Shown piece by piece: positions 37,710 to 46,999 of a DNA stretch of 64,000 bases. Each line of letters starts with the position of its first letter. The first letter of the stretch is position 1. The DNA is from Eutrigla gurnardus (taxonomy: Eukaryota > Chordata > Actinopteri > Perciformes > Triglidae). Under the pieces are notes generated by a model. The model was not told where the DNA came from. It worked only from the letters and a program-made list of their open reading frames with translations, and ran no database searches. A program made the translations under genes and the position numbers. The DNA lies in NCBI GenBank assembly GCA_963514095.1, contig OY741273.1:16921965-16985964 (forward strand). Direction: 5' to 3'.

Positions 37710-40428
37710 GTAACTATAGATTTGAATTTGTATTTTGTGTGTTAATATGTGTAAACACTTCCAGAGCAAAGTTGTGCTCAGCAGAGGAGCAGTCCGAGGT
37801 CACAGATCCTCATTCTGTCTCTACAAAGTAACATGTAATATCATCTACTACCGACATGGTGAGGCCCAGCTGCTCCAGTGGAGCTGCGGAGGAGACCTGC
37901 TCATACTGGGCATCTCCCAGCTGTGAGCAGCTGATGAACGATGCTTCCGTGAGCCTCAAAAAGCTCAACTCCTATAGAAGTGAGGTCTGACATGGAGGGA
38001 TTGGTATCCCACCGAAAGCTTTCATTTTCTGTGTAATTGCTTTGAAAATCAATGAAATGAAGAAGCGGCTCATCAGGGGGACAAAATGGGTGAACAAAAC
38101 TTCATTGGAAATTATTTTAATTCTGATGATTCAGTCAAAAGAAAGAATCCATTTAAGGTACTCCCAGGGGACAGGAGCCCTGTAGCTCTGTGATGAGTCT
38201 TTTATTCACTTACTTTTGTCCCTGGAACATTTAGAGTTCATGTGCAGAATCTGTTTCTCTTTTTGAATGAACTTCCAGTAATAATTAAATCAATGTCCAT
38301 ACAGTAGAGTACTTGTTTCTTCAGAGATCTCTGTTCTCTGCTCAGCTCTGGGCTTTTAGGAGTCTCGCTAAAGCACATATTGATGGTGGCCACCACTTAC
38401 CTTCCTGTATTTAAGGGGTTTAACAGACATTTTAGAAAATGTACATGCTTTTGAAATAGAGGAGGAATATTGTAAAGTGGTATCATAACTTTAAAATCAC
38501 ACACATTTTTACATATAAAGCTTATTACTCAAATGATCGTGGTTTTCATACTTTAAAGGGACAGTTGTGATATTAAGAGATGTGCTTGTATGAGGACATT
38601 GTCTACAGTCAGCCCAGTCAGTGGTACTACAGTAGATGGAGTTTAGAGAAATAGACCTGAGAACCAGCAAAGCCATGTACTGCTGTGGACATACTGACTG
38701 AATAAAGGAGAAATCTACAGATGCATTTTGTATATCAGTCATAAATGTTCCACTTCTTCACCAGCGACTCTCTCAGTTCCTCCGTCTCGTTGGTGCTGAG
38801 CAGGTGGAGTTCAGCAGCTTTATGAGAGCTTGTTTGATGAAGAACTGTGGTTTGGTAAAAGTGCATCACACTGTGCATGTGCTGGAGGACCATGAGTTAA
38901 AGGAGGCTATAAACATCCATCAAGCTGTAAACACAGCCACAGCTGTATATTACACTCAACGCCGGTGCAGCGCTGCATGTTTACTGCACTCAGACATACG
39001 GGGGAGATAGTCTGTCTTGCTACAACAAGATCATGGTCATAAGGTTTAATCTGAAGGCCAAAGGAAGAAGGAAGACGTTGCACTTGGAAAGCTAACGTTA
39101 ATGCTTGGCGATCTTCCCCCTGGATCCCTCCCTCCCTTACTCCCTCGCTCCTTCCCTCCCTCCCTCCCACCCTTGCTCCTTCCCTCCCTCCGTTGAACCC
39201 ATGCAGGCTGCTGATACAGTCAAGTGTGATCACATGATTCTGACCTGGCCAGTTTGTGCAGGTTGGAGAAGATTCCCTCGGGGACGCTCTCTATGAGGTT
39301 ATGGTCGAGGCTGAGGGTGTTGACGCTGACCAGCAGGGCGATGGTGTCCCAGGGGATTTCCACCAGGTTGTTGTAGCTCAGATCCAAGTCCTCCAGGGTC
39401 TCTAAGAAGTCCTGCATGGGGAGGGTAGAGACTGTGAGCATAATCAAAGAGTCAAACATTGACTGGTTTTGCAATATTGTCAGCAAATTGCAACAGTTTC
39501 CACAAGAGAGGAGGGAAGAACATGTTTAGAAAAGGAGATGAAAAGAAAAATGGAGGGTTGGATGGAAAGATAAAATTGTAGAGAAGGAAAAAAGAGAAAG
39601 AAAGAAAACTAAATCCAGGGGAAAGAGGGAGGACAGGGAACTGCAGGGAGAGACAGAAATGGAGATCAATTACCCCGGTCAATGTTGTGCACTCAAAACA
39701 TGTTGTTTACTCTAATTGCCTCCATACAACTCTCACAATAAGAGCACCAGCGAAATGCCACGAGTCAGCACACATTACAATGAGCAGAAACACAAAGAGG
39801 GAAACAGAGAGAGTTGGGTGGAAGACTAACAGCAAGGGGGGTTGAAGCAGAGCGATAACAGCCTGTTGATCAGCCAAAGTGTTGCTGTCGTGGCTGTAAT
39901 TGCTCTCATAATTCACACAATCGGGACACTGCCTGAATGTCACAATGCCTCGGCTCTCATTACAGTAATCTGAGCTTTATGCTTTCTGAACAAAGAGAAT
40001 CTCATTTCATAACGACAAAGGGAACTTTAAAGAGCTGTTAGGAGAAGTTCATTGAGGTCTGTGAGCCGAAAGTCAGTGCTGTCCTCTCCAGAAAGATGAC
40101 TCTGACTGGGTCATCCTACCAGCACTCCTCATGTCTAAACAACAAAATAAGTAGCCTTGAAATGAGTGTTAAGATGTATCACGTACAAGGTTTCTGATCT
40201 GTCAACCCTTTTGCTCAGATGTCTGGTTACGTTTAAGTGCTAAAACTACTTGAAGCTAAATTTAGAGACAGAAGAAAGATGTGTTAATCCAGCGACTGTA
40301 GATTGAAGTAAAAACGGGTAAAATAAAATATTTTCTGACACTCTAAGACTTCTTTGATAAACAATGAGAAGAGGAGGGAAGTAGAGATGCACCGATCAAC
40401 TGGCTGGCAATCACAACCGGCTGGTTTT

Positions 40429-40522
<94 letters not shown>

Positions 40523-43500
40523 TGCTTCATCAGTGTGAGTTTGAAGGAGATGTTTTCAAAGCAGTATGAAATAGATATAAGAGAGGGAATCAATCAAGCA
40601 AGAATCAAATCAAAGATTAAAAATCTAAATCAGTTTATAAAAATAACCACTAGATGACAATAACAATGTAACAGGCTAGCATTTAGATTTTTTGATGGTT
40701 AACATTTCCTAACCAAAACAGAAAGTCTGTCAGTGGTTTCTTAAAAAAGGAATTTGTAATTAAAAGATCAGAATCTGCCAAGAAAATTGCAATCAGTGCA
40801 TCTCTACTTGTCGACTACGTGTTATTTTTACATAATAATCTTAGCTGACCAATGAGAGGCAGAAGGGAGAGATGTGTGGATAAAGGAGGGGGAGAGAGAT
40901 GAGTTTCAGAAGGTCCGGTCCATTATAGGGTTCAGAGTTCACGTCTCTCTGCTTTCCCTTCATGAAAGTCCTGCCGAGGCCTGAGGGGCTCCTGAGGGGA
41001 CACTTTTAATGAGCACAGACAGGACAGTGTCACTTAATGAAACGGGGAACACAGTTTATTTAAGAGTCCGGGTTATTAAAAAGGTGTCCAGCTGAGCGGA
41101 GGCTTGGCTGACTGGTGCTGAACATCAGAGTCAGAGCCAGAAATATGGTCACATAGCATCGACCCCCAGCACCACAACTAGTGCAAAGAGCTCCAATTGA
41201 CTTTGCTAACTTTTTCAAACTGAGAATCTTGGTCTGTGTCTGAACGCTTGAGTGATGCACGTTATTGGACATGCATGGACGGTGAGAAATCTGCAGTGTT
41301 CTCCCTCAATACTGGACTGATTTAAAATATGTTGTCACCATTAGTTACTCTAGATACAAAAACATGGGAAATGAGGGTCCATCACTACTGCCTGCTCCTA
41401 ATTCATTCATTATTTGATGCAGTGTTAGAGTTAGCAAGTTGTCCTCAATAACCTAGTGGTAGTAGCAGTAGTGTGGTGGTAGATGACAACCCGTTGACAC
41501 AGCCAAGGCGTCAAATACTGCAGCTTGGTCGGTGCTCCTAGCGTGTCTTTTTGATGCTCCCACCTGCTGCATTGTGGGCAGAGCGACAGGTGTAGTAGAA
41601 AGATGGAGATAGCGCCGCTACCTGAAACGCTCCCTCTGATATGCTGTGTAGCTGGTTGTTGGCCAGGATGAGGTGCCGCAGGTTCACAAGGCCCTGGAAG
41701 TGGGAGTCGTCCAGCGTGGTGAGGCGGTTGGCATCCAAGTGGAGAGCGTGGAGGTCCTGGAGGTCGGCAAAGGCGTAGGGCCGGATCTGACTGATGGTGT
41801 TTCTGCTCAGGGTCAGGTGGATCTGGACGTGCAGAGAAAAACAGGACCAACTTTATTTATCTGCATCTCTGATTCTGAAAGTTTCCAGTTAAGTTTGTCA
41901 TCCTTTGAAAGCTCTCTCTGTATATTTTATACCAGGAATCATTTAAAAAAGGTCTCACTTCTCTCATTCATTATCCCGGATATTAGAGTGACACTCTTTC
42001 TGTCCTCCTTTTCAGGGAGGTCAAAGGTCAGGGTTAGCAGCTGAGCCACCACCCTGTGACAATAGAGCAGGCTAGACACTGTGGGGATTAACCCAGCAGT
42101 TAGGTTACAGGATGGCCTTAAAACAGCAAGCCTGCCCGTCACCCTTCATTAATAATATAATTAGTAATTAATAGTAGAGCACAGTGGGTCAGTTGAGACG
42201 TGGAATTACAGATAAAATGGTCAAAAATAAGTCTGGGCTTCACTGAGAGGTTGCTATGCTGGGGTGGCGTGTCTGCAGGCTGATGAAAACCTCCACTCTA
42301 CATGGAATACATAGATGTGTAGATGCGGAAATATTTTCTATTAATGCCCGAATAAGGTCAATCAACACCCACACATTTGTAAAGCTTTTTTGGAGAGTTG
42401 CCGTGATCACCAGAGACATCTGTGGCATTCTGTCACGCTCACCGCTGAGTGATTAAAACTTAATTTCCCACGTTGCCCCGCGTGTGAGCAAACATCATCT
42501 GTGCTGGTGCGATCACACCGGAGAGGAACCTTATTTTTCAAACACTAAAGGAAGTCTCCAGCTGCGCTGAGAGTCACTATTTGCACTTTGAATATCGACG
42601 ATTTTGTGCGTTGTGAAGCCTCTCCACCTCCGTTAACATGATTACAGTGGAGTTAATTGGTGAAATCCGTACGACATCATAGATCTCACCTCAGTCAATA
42701 TGTTGTGTTGGAAGGAGCAGATGTTCCCAATGTGTTCTGCGTTCAGTGTGGAATAAACACTGTTTATTTCTCTTTTAACCACAATTAACCATTACTCATC
42801 ATCTGTGCTGCTCAGCTCATTCCACAAGTTCATCTGAACTCAAGTGATGCCATTTACTCTCTTCTAAGCACCCACTTTGCTCAGCTTTCCTCAAACACTA
42901 TTGCTTCAAACAGTGATGTCCTACATATCCCAGAATGCCTTCTGATAGACCTTACATAACATATGTTTCCCTTCTGAAGGTTTTCCTTTCCTGCAGGTGG
43001 AGCTAACAGCATATTACCAATGCCAGTACCAGAAATGCTGTAAGCAATCTAAGGTCAGAATGAGTTACACTATAATTGTATTGGGCGAAGCTTAATATTA
43101 AAGTTATCGTGATGTATTGATGTAAGATTAAGTGAGAATCTTGAATAAATACAAGAGATGTTTTCACATTGATATCAAATAGATTTTAGAGGCTCTAAGC
43201 AGTTTAGAATTCATCACTGAAACTACTAATGACAAGAATGTTTAAATCAAAGCGAATGAGTAAATCAAATACAATATTTTATTTCAGCAAGTCACTGATT
43301 GCTTGTTCATCCGTTATACATCTTGGTTTTCTGGACCTTTGTGCTGATTCCCACCACAGATCCATTGGTCCCTCAGCATTGAAGTCTTGGATTGTGGGTT
43401 TCTCTAGTGACACCAACATCAGCTTGTGCATCATCTGGACTTTCAAAGATGACCTCCAGTCTGTCTGGATTCTAATTAGCTGGATCTGACCTTATTTTTA

Positions 43501-44179
43501 TATGTTAAAAAGTGGTACTGCAATCACTTTCTAAAGCCTAGGTATCGTCGAACTACCATCAAACCCTGTTAATATCAGGTGATTTTGCTCAATCCTGGAC
43601 TCAGTTTGATGAGTTATTCTTTCCGACATTATCTGCCGATGATAACTATAGTAAGTTAAAGGCAAAGACAAATGAAAGATGTCTTCTGCTGGGTGCTAAA
43701 ACCTTTTTCATGCAACAGTTAAGAATCAATCACAGTTAAGAACATTAGCCACATCGTTGAGCTTTTATGTAACTTCTGCTTGTTGACTGCAATAGCTCAC
43801 TGGCAACTACAGAAACAACAGAACAAAGTTGGATCGCATCCGTATCAGACTGCAGACACGAGTGATTGTGCAACTCAAAGTAAAAAATGCAAAGGCGTTG
43901 AGAGAAGTGAGCTCTGACCAGGCTGGACATGTTGGCGAAGTCGCGGTGCCTCAGCGTTGTGATGAAGTTGTCCATCAGCCTGAGCTCGGCCGTCTGGCGG
44001 TCGATGTTGGGCGGGACGAAGAGGAGGCCCGTCTTGGCACAGAGCACCGTGTAGGACGGCAGCAGGTTCTGGCATGTGCACCGCTTCGGACACAGCATGG
44101 AGGAGCTGCAGGGGGCGAGGGAGGACAGGAGGACGAAGACGAGGAGGAGGGGGCAGACCAGCGAGGAGATGGCATCCAT
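11217..44179 (-). CDS. lrfn3: LRFN/SALM-family synaptic adhesion protein, closest to LRFN3 (SALM4); whole coding span, 8 coding exons
   Basis: Eight minus-strand exons join in frame: 43919-44179, 41622-41822, 39245-39411, 34550-34790, 30396-30608, 29545-29855, 12296-12479 and 11217-11471. Together they are 1833 nt, or 610 residues plus TGA. Residues 1-27 form a signal peptide. LRRNT cysteines are at 30, 34, 36 and 47. LRRs run to about 235, followed by an LRRCT with the NPLHCNCELVWLRRL block, an Ig domain (Cys319/Cys368), FN3 (about 420-515), a transmembrane helix (about 532-553) and a short tail. Family knowledge: LRFN proteins are postsynaptic type I membrane adhesion molecules, and SALM4 lacks the PDZ-binding C-terminus of SALM1-3. 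This protein ends RENM, so it also lacks one. Human LRFN3 is about 628 residues as I recall, which fits. I am sure of the family. The paralogue is inferred, and a fish lrfn1-like name is possible. The gene lies in a repeat-rich region with no recognised neighbour. Confidence 0.93.
11472..12295 (-). other. lrfn3 intron 7 (between FN3 and transmembrane exons)
   Basis: 824 bp, GT...AG, phase 0. It separates the extracellular part from the membrane anchor exon. No repeat or gene fragment was recognised inside. Confidence 0.9.
12296..12479 (-). CDS. lrfn3: lrfn3 coding exon 7: second half of FN3
   Basis: Arg465 is completed after acceptor tctcattcag|G and residues run to 526: MIPANHKYFLLSDLASSRDY, then CVLAVYDDGITALTGTKLVG. 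The Tyr/Leu/Val core and the cysteine in VGC are standard for LRFN FN3 domains. The donor is CAG|GTTAGT, phase 0. The preceding intron is about 17 kb. Confidence 0.95.
15935..16032. repeat. (CA)n microsatellite with CG-rich interruption
   Basis: CACACA, then CGCGCGCGCGCACACGCGTG, then uninterrupted (CA)n. Confidence 0.95.
17726..17801. repeat. (CA)n microsatellite
   Basis: About 38 uninterrupted CA units. Confidence 0.97.
21040..21303 (-). pseudogene. 28S rRNA pseudogene fragment
   Basis: The plus strand matches the complement of an internal 28S rRNA region from memory. Matching blocks are GAGAGTTCTCTTT, TGGAAAGCGTTGCAGTTCCG, GGTCCTTGAAAATCTGGGGG and CAAGGTGAACGGCT. The functional 28S complement has TGGAAAGCGTCGCGGTTCCG and CCTTGAAAATCCGGGGGAG at these places. 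Many C-to-T or G-to-A type differences and small deletions show it is an old non-functional copy. It abuts the 18S fragment. Confidence 0.85.
21305..21422 (-). pseudogene. 18S rRNA pseudogene fragment (3' region)
   Basis: The plus strand has CCAAACCATCCGATCGGTAG, then TAGCGATGGGAGGTGTGCAC and CAGGGACTTAATCAATGTGA. This is the complement of the nearly universal 18S 3' segment, with scattered substitutions. On the minus strand it precedes the 28S fragment, as in a normal rDNA unit, but nearly everything between is missing. Similarity stops near 21422. Confidence 0.88.
22588..22629. repeat. (CA)n microsatellite
   Basis: About 20 CA units. Confidence 0.95.
22825..22907. repeat. (GA)n microsatellite
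   Basis: About 41 GA units, 200 bp from the CA array at 22588. Confidence 0.97.
24561..24986. mobile_element. Inverted-repeat DNA transposon relic inside an AT microsatellite
   Basis: The left end is ATTAGTGGTTGGC and the complement of the right end is ATTAGTTGTGGGCC. Both sides are (AT)n. The interior includes AGATTAATCTCACTGTAAT and GTTTACGCCGATAACGGCCC, which I associate with a dispersed teleost repeat. No transposase frame. Confidence 0.75.
25391..25454. repeat. (GT)n microsatellite
   Basis: GT units with a few TGCG interruptions at the left. Confidence 0.93.
27183..27270. mobile_element. Minute hAT-like element (88 bp) with 8 bp target duplication
   Basis: It starts CAGTGGTTC and ends GAAAACCACTG, hAT-type CAGTGGTT termini. 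Both sides carry the same eight bases CCTTAAAC (27175-27182 and 27271-27278), the expected hAT target duplication. The interior is two poly-C runs around CTCTCTATTAAATC. Confidence 0.9.
27857..28095. repeat. Compound CA-rich microsatellite
   Basis: About 240 bp of (CA)n interrupted by CAGACA and GAGACACGACAC blocks, ending exactly where the CpG-rich duplication starts. The long Cys/Val and His/Thr reading frames across it are artefacts. Confidence 0.95.
28096..28740. repeat. 323 bp CpG-rich tandem duplication (two units)
   Basis: Unit 1 is 28096-28418 and unit 2 is 28419-28740. Both start TATGGCGTCAGAATCG and end GACTCTGTCACGCG(T). I see only a few differences (for example CTCATTG/CTCACTG and GGAGATCGACG/GGAAACGACG), so the copies are very similar. 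The units are dense in CpG and in the palindrome ACGCGT, unlike the flanking DNA. A long CA array abuts the left edge. Open frames in it are repeat shadows. Confidence 0.9.
28735..29128. repeat. Long inverted repeat, about 180 bp arms, CpG-rich
   Basis: The left arm runs from about 28735 to 28914 and the right arm from about 28943 to 29128, with a spacer of about 30 bases. The left arm reads CACGCGTAACAAGAAGCGGC and the complement of the right arm CACGCGTAACAAGAAGCTGC. Agreement continues through GGAATTGATCTGCTGTGCGC to TGTAATGTAGTTG with roughly one mismatch per 15 bases. It directly follows the 323 bp duplication and shares its vocabulary (GTAATGTAGTT, ACGCGT). Confidence 0.9.
29229..29281. 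repeat. CA-rich microsatellite to the right of the CpG-rich block
   Basis: CACAGACACA and ACACGACACA blocks resemble the array at 27857-28095, so the CpG-rich block is nearly bracketed by related CA arrays. Confidence 0.85.
29545..29855 (-). CDS. lrfn3: lrfn3 coding exon 6: end of Ig, linker, start of FN3
   Basis: Residues 362-464 plus two bases of Arg465. It opens with DSGKFTCIASNAAGEAT, which carries the second Ig cysteine (Cys368). A proline/aspartate-rich linker (DPKLDPDPGPSDIPTS) follows, then the first FN3 strands with IRWPP and VRMYQIQYNSSTDDILIY. The donor is AG|GTAAGA, the strongest in the gene, phase 2. Potential N-glycosylation is at NVS and NSS. Confidence 0.95.
29856..30395 (-). 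other. lrfn3 intron 5
   Basis: 540 bp, phase 0, AT-rich, between the two Ig-coding exons. Nothing else was recognised. Confidence 0.9.
30396..30608 (-). CDS. lrfn3: lrfn3 coding exon 5: end of LRRCT and most of the Ig domain
   Basis: Residues 291-361. It begins EEFVCEPPMITRHTSKMF after acceptor cgtaacag and ends at KASVK with donor AAG|GTAGAG, phase 0. First Ig cysteine is Cys319 (SLRCK). GDPEP and the tryptophan in HWVSPDGKLIG are typical Ig C-type core positions. NTS (341-343) is a potential N-glycosylation site. Cys347 (RTVCYENGS) is extra; in the paralogues I remember this position is not cysteine. Confidence 0.95.
32260..32877. mobile_element. hAT-like non-autonomous element
   Basis: The left end reads CAGCACTAGCGGCGCCAGG and the complement of the right end reads CAGGCGCGGCGCTACTATTG. 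Both are followed inward by GGTGGGCC-type sequence. A poly-A run and an internal imperfect stem (TTCAGCACTGAG near 32376 and its complement near 32436) are inside. The target duplication is masked by flanking G runs. Confidence 0.65.
34159..34247 (+). mobile_element. Dispersed LINE-tail-like repeat, copy 1
   Basis: CATCCATCCATCCATTGTCT, then ACCGCTTATCCTGTATTCAG, GGCTGGAGTCGATCCCAGCT and ATTGGGCGAAGGCAGG form a very common teleost repeat. I do not trust a family name from memory. It is truncated by a TA microsatellite. A longer copy is at 57903-58025. Confidence 0.75.
34550..34790 (-). CDS. lrfn3: lrfn3 coding exon 4: last LRR and LRRCT
   Basis: Arg210 is completed and residues run to 290. 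The acceptor is ccatcaccag|A and the donor is GAG|GTTTGT in phase 0. LDMTSNKL and IPPDPLF are followed by ALVLSFGGNPLHCNCELVW, LRRLTREDDLETCASP and KYFWTIRE. These form the LRRCT cap, with its cysteines at HCNC and ETC and the remaining one in the next exon (EEFVC). Confidence 0.95.
35147..35475. mobile_element. Fold-back element with arms of about 120 bp
   Basis: The left arm (about 35147-35265) has CCGGCATTTATGCTAGCTAA, CAACGCTTTGCTAAGGTCCT and TAGGGTGATGGCTGTTGATC. The right arm (about 35350-35475) has their complements in reverse order. About 85 bases separate them. The long near-palindrome with no coding capacity suggests a non-autonomous DNA transposon. Confidence 0.85.
36341..36389. 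repeat. (CT)n microsatellite
   Basis: Degenerate TCTCTC array in lrfn3 intron 3. Confidence 0.9.
37674..37708. repeat. (AAT)n microsatellite
   Basis: About eleven ATA units in lrfn3 intron 3. Confidence 0.93.
39245..39411 (-). CDS. lrfn3: lrfn3 coding exon 3: LRRs
   Basis: Residues 155-209 plus two bases of Arg210. It begins DFLETLEDLDLSYNNL after the acceptor ccccatgcag and ends NLHKLA with donor AG|GTCAGA in phase 2. LDLSYNNL followed by IPWD and LSLDHNLI are signature LRFN repeats. The same six-base donor GTCAGA is used as in exon 1. Confidence 0.93.
40379..40810. mobile_element. Inverted-repeat element (hAT-like ends) carrying an AC microsatellite
   Basis: The left end AAGTAGAGATGCACCGATCA mirrors the right end: the complement of 40791-40810 begins CAAGTAGAGATGCACTGATTG. 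GATGCACCGAT termini recall non-autonomous hAT elements of fish. A 91 bp (AC)n array at 40430-40520 lies inside. No clear target duplication. Confidence 0.7.
40430..40520. repeat. (AC)n microsatellite
   Basis: About 45 AC units, within the inverted-repeat element at 40379-40810. Confidence 0.97.
41622..41822 (-). CDS. lrfn3: lrfn3 coding exon 2: LRRs
   Basis: Residues 88-154, from IHLTLSRNTI to ISEGAFQ. The acceptor is ...cacgtccag|ATC and the donor is CAG|GTAGCG, both phase 0. The exon continues the previous one exactly where LRFN proteins read SL-(V/L)-(D/H)-L-(T/S)-LSRNTI. It contains GLVNLRHLILANNQL, a close match to LRFN3. A longer antisense-frame reading frame covers the same bases and is a shadow. 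Confidence 0.93.
41823..43918 (-). other. lrfn3 intron 1 of the coding region
   Basis: 2096 bp, phase 0, after the first LRR. No repeat or gene fragment was recognised. Confidence 0.88.
43919..44179 (-). CDS. lrfn3: lrfn3 coding exon 1: signal peptide, LRRNT, first LRR
   Basis: Residues 1-87. The start ATG sits in a good Kozak context (GCCATGG). It is followed by a hydrophobic signal peptide, then the LRRNT with CPKRCTC, and LCAKTGLLFVPPNIDR, which is nearly identical to LRFN paralogues. The exon ends after FANMSSL in phase 0 with donor CTG|GTCAGA, which is weak at +3 to +6. A strong pyrimidine tract and AG at 44193 or 44190 lie only about 10-14 bases upstream of the ATG, so this is not the first transcribed exon. 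Confidence 0.93.
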
Positions 44180-44200
44180 GGCTATGTTCCTGCTGCAACA
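44180..44200 (-). promoter_or_regulatory. Splice acceptor of the 5'-UTR intron of lrfn3
   Basis: On the minus strand a pyrimidine run (cttctctttctctgttgcag) ends at 44193, a few bases before the start codon; a second AG follows at 44190. This places a non-coding 5' exon, and therefore the promoter, at higher coordinates. I could not identify that exon in 44200-64000. Confidence 0.7.
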
Positions 44201-44983
44201 GAGAAAGAGAAGTGACAGCAGAAGTCAGTTCAAGTCGCTCTCAAACCGGATGTTAAAAATCCTGCAGGGGGGCGAATATCACTTTAACAACGTAATGCTT
44301 CACAGTAACAGTTGTGTCTTAATTTAAAGATTTTGTTGTTCGGTAAAGATCGTCATCTTATGAATCTATGAAGATTATTTGGCACAGTGACATAGCATGT
44401 GAGATAACAGCTGCAAATGCAACGTTAATGTATATCAGGAATATGACTTAGAAATCCATCCTTTATGCTTTCACTAACTTTGCACAAGGAGGCCAGAATT
44501 TGAAGGGGAAAAACTATCATAATAAATACTCCATGAGAGAGGGGAGGACAGATAAAGAAAGGGAGCAGGAGGGGAGGCAGAGAGAGAAAAAGAGGGAGGA
44601 GGATGGGGATACATTTAAGTGAAAGAGTTTGTTGGTGCAGCCTGTTTTTTTTTTCTTCTGCTGACTAAGCTGTCCTGGGAAGTGAAGAGAAAGTAAACAT
44701 TAGGCTACTTATATGATCAATTAAGCTCCCTGCAGTCATGATTACAACGTTAGGAGAACATTACAGAACACAAATTGTCCTTTCCATGATTATCTGCCTC
44801 ACTTCATAAATTTCATAGATGTTTTTGTACATAAAAATGAGAATCCAGTCGAGGCAATAAAGGAATAAATTTACATTGATATTGATTTCTCTCCATTCAG
44901 TTTGTATGTTCGCGTCAGTGGAGCGTTGAATAAATTCACAGGAGGAGTGACACATGCAAGAGGAAGGCATGCCAACACACGCA

Positions 44984-44998
44984 CGCACACACACACAA

Positions 44999-45031
<33 letters not shown>

Positions 45032-45034
45032 CAC
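44984..45034. repeat. (CA)n microsatellite with AAAC interruptions
   Basis: GCACGCACACACACACAAAC then (AC)n. Confidence 0.93.
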
Positions 45035-45931
45035 ATTCATGCAGGCGTTCATACTCCAATGTGTACACACACTCTCTAGAAAGTTCCCCCGAGTTAGATG
45101 CAGATTGACTGGAGGAAGGTCGATTGCAAATAACAGCGGAAAGAGACATGCTCTTTTATTTACGGTGCTGAAATATTCAAGCTGTTCCTCAACTGCAGAG
45201 CAAAATACCGAGCAGGAAGTGTGCACATGTCCTCATAGCGGGGTAGAGTGCAGGATGCGGGCTAAATGTGAGGCAGCGACAGAGAGATGCAAAGGAATGA
45301 GATAAATTCAGTGGAAATGATGGAGAATTCAAAGCCCCACTGAGACGACACTCAAAGGTCAATGACTAATTGAAGAGTGTGCACAGGACGGGAATGTGAG
45401 GACTTGCAAGCAATAATGAGACAACGGAAATGTAATAATTTGTCACTTGAGTGAGTGTTTCAAGTTCAGTCCAGGTGAATCCAAAGTTGTATTGGCGATC
45501 AACGTGAGGTTGCAGAAGTCACGAGGACGTCTGACTAACAGATGACATGTGTTTAGTTAAACACACAGAGTATCACTTCCTGGTATTAGGTTAGGTTATT
45601 AGGTTGTTAAACAACCACCTTTGCTGATTGAAATCTGTGTGATGACATCATTTTCACAGACGAGGTCATGGGATCGAGTTATGAGGTAGGAACACATTTT
45701 CACATCGAAGTACACTGGTACGATGTGTCATTTAGTTTAATTTAGTTTCAATTCATCAGTTATGATGCCACACTGAGTGGAGCCAGAAGTTAATGCCACA
45801 TATTTCTATTTCACCTGTCATGCTCTCAGATATGTCTGCTCGCTTGTGTGATAATTGATTTGCAGTGTCATCACCATCCATTTCTATACAACCAGTGTGT
45901 TTATAATGAAACGGTTTAATAGAGCACCGTG

Positions 45932-46010
45932 GTAGAAGAAGTACTCAGATCTTTAGGATACAGGTGTAAAAACACTGTTAGAAGAAATGTAGTCAAGACA
46001 TAGTTTAATA
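45932..46010 (+). repeat. Fragment of a dispersed teleost repeat (GTACTCAGATCTTT type)
   Basis: GTAGAAGAAGTACTCAGATC, then TTTAGG and GTGTAAAAACACTGTTA resemble a very common fish repeat that includes AGTACTCAGATCTTTTACTT. Only the start is recognisable. Confidence 0.5.
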
Positions 46011-46999
46011 CCAAATTTAATGTCAGCTTCGTCACTTTTTACCCTGAACAAACTGGCATTCAAACAGCAGGCATTTTAACAAATCAATCAATCAGTGCTT
46101 TCATTTTCATTTAAATACATTTATTTTTAAGTTATTTTTTGGTACTTACGCTTTTTTACCAGTTCTATCAGATAAAACTTTTAGTGTTTTTCCCTGTTTT
46201 GCAGATGACTTTTAGTATTTCTGGTGACCTTTTAAACATAATTGTTTCTATTCAGTTGTTGTTGGGCTTGGAGCATTTCATTTGCATCAAGCCAGTGATT
46301 AATGGTGACATTTCATTATCCTGGTCATTGAATTGTGATGTTGGATTGTACCCCTGAACCCTCCATGTTCACGGTGGGATCTTGATCACTGCAGATCGGT
46401 TTGTGGGATTTAATCGCCTTGAGGAGTTGATTTGGATCCATATAATTGTTAAATAGGAAGTATTTCTGTCAGACGGATCTTTAGAAAACCCTGCTGGTGT
46501 AAGACGGAGGTGACCACTCAAATCCACCATGGACACACTGTCAATGCAGTGATGCCTTTTTAAGGTTATCTTGAGATTATTCTGCAGTAGAATTTAGGTG
46601 CAATGTGATGCTGGGCCTCAAAGGAACGAAGCTGCTCAGAGAGCAGATTTAATTTGTTTAGTCAGGTCAGCTCAACGTGAGGGAAATGGAAAGCAGCTCT
46701 TCTCTGCCTGCGTCGCCCTCTCCTCTGTCTTTAATCACTCTCTAGTTGACTTAAAGCACTTTTCATTTCATTTCAATTGCATTGCCCCTTTCCTCCATCC
46801 CTCCACTCATCTCTCCACCTGCATCCTCCCATCATCCGTCCATCCACCCACCCTCTCATCGTCTCTTCCTCTGTCTAAACCGCTGCCTCTATCCATTTCT
46901 CTGTATCTGTTCCTCCATCTCTGTTTTTATCTCTCTCTCTGACACATCGCAGTCTCCCAGTCATTCTGCCCCTTCATGTTCTAAAGGTGCGTTTGTGGA

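Larger units (their letters stand above)
34791..39244 (-). other. lrfn3 intron 3
   Basis: 4454 bp, phase 2, inside the LRR array. It holds the long inverted repeat at 35147-35475, a CT microsatellite near 36341 and an ATA microsatellite near 37674. The remainder shows no gene. Confidence 0.88.
39412..41621 (-). other. lrfn3 intron 2
   Basis: 2210 bp, phase 0, inside the LRR array. It holds the inverted-repeat relic at 40379-40810 with an AC microsatellite inside, and a purine-rich tract near 39510-39660. Confidence 0.88.

Noticed and set aside
41431..41850. 139-residue minus-strand frame overlapping exon 2
   Set aside because: Wrong frame of the LRR exon, running through splice sites into introns.
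43829..44327. Plus-strand and other-frame reading frames over lrfn3 exon 1
   Set aside because: Shadows of a GC-rich coding exon; only the minus-strand frame matches a protein family and splices correctly.
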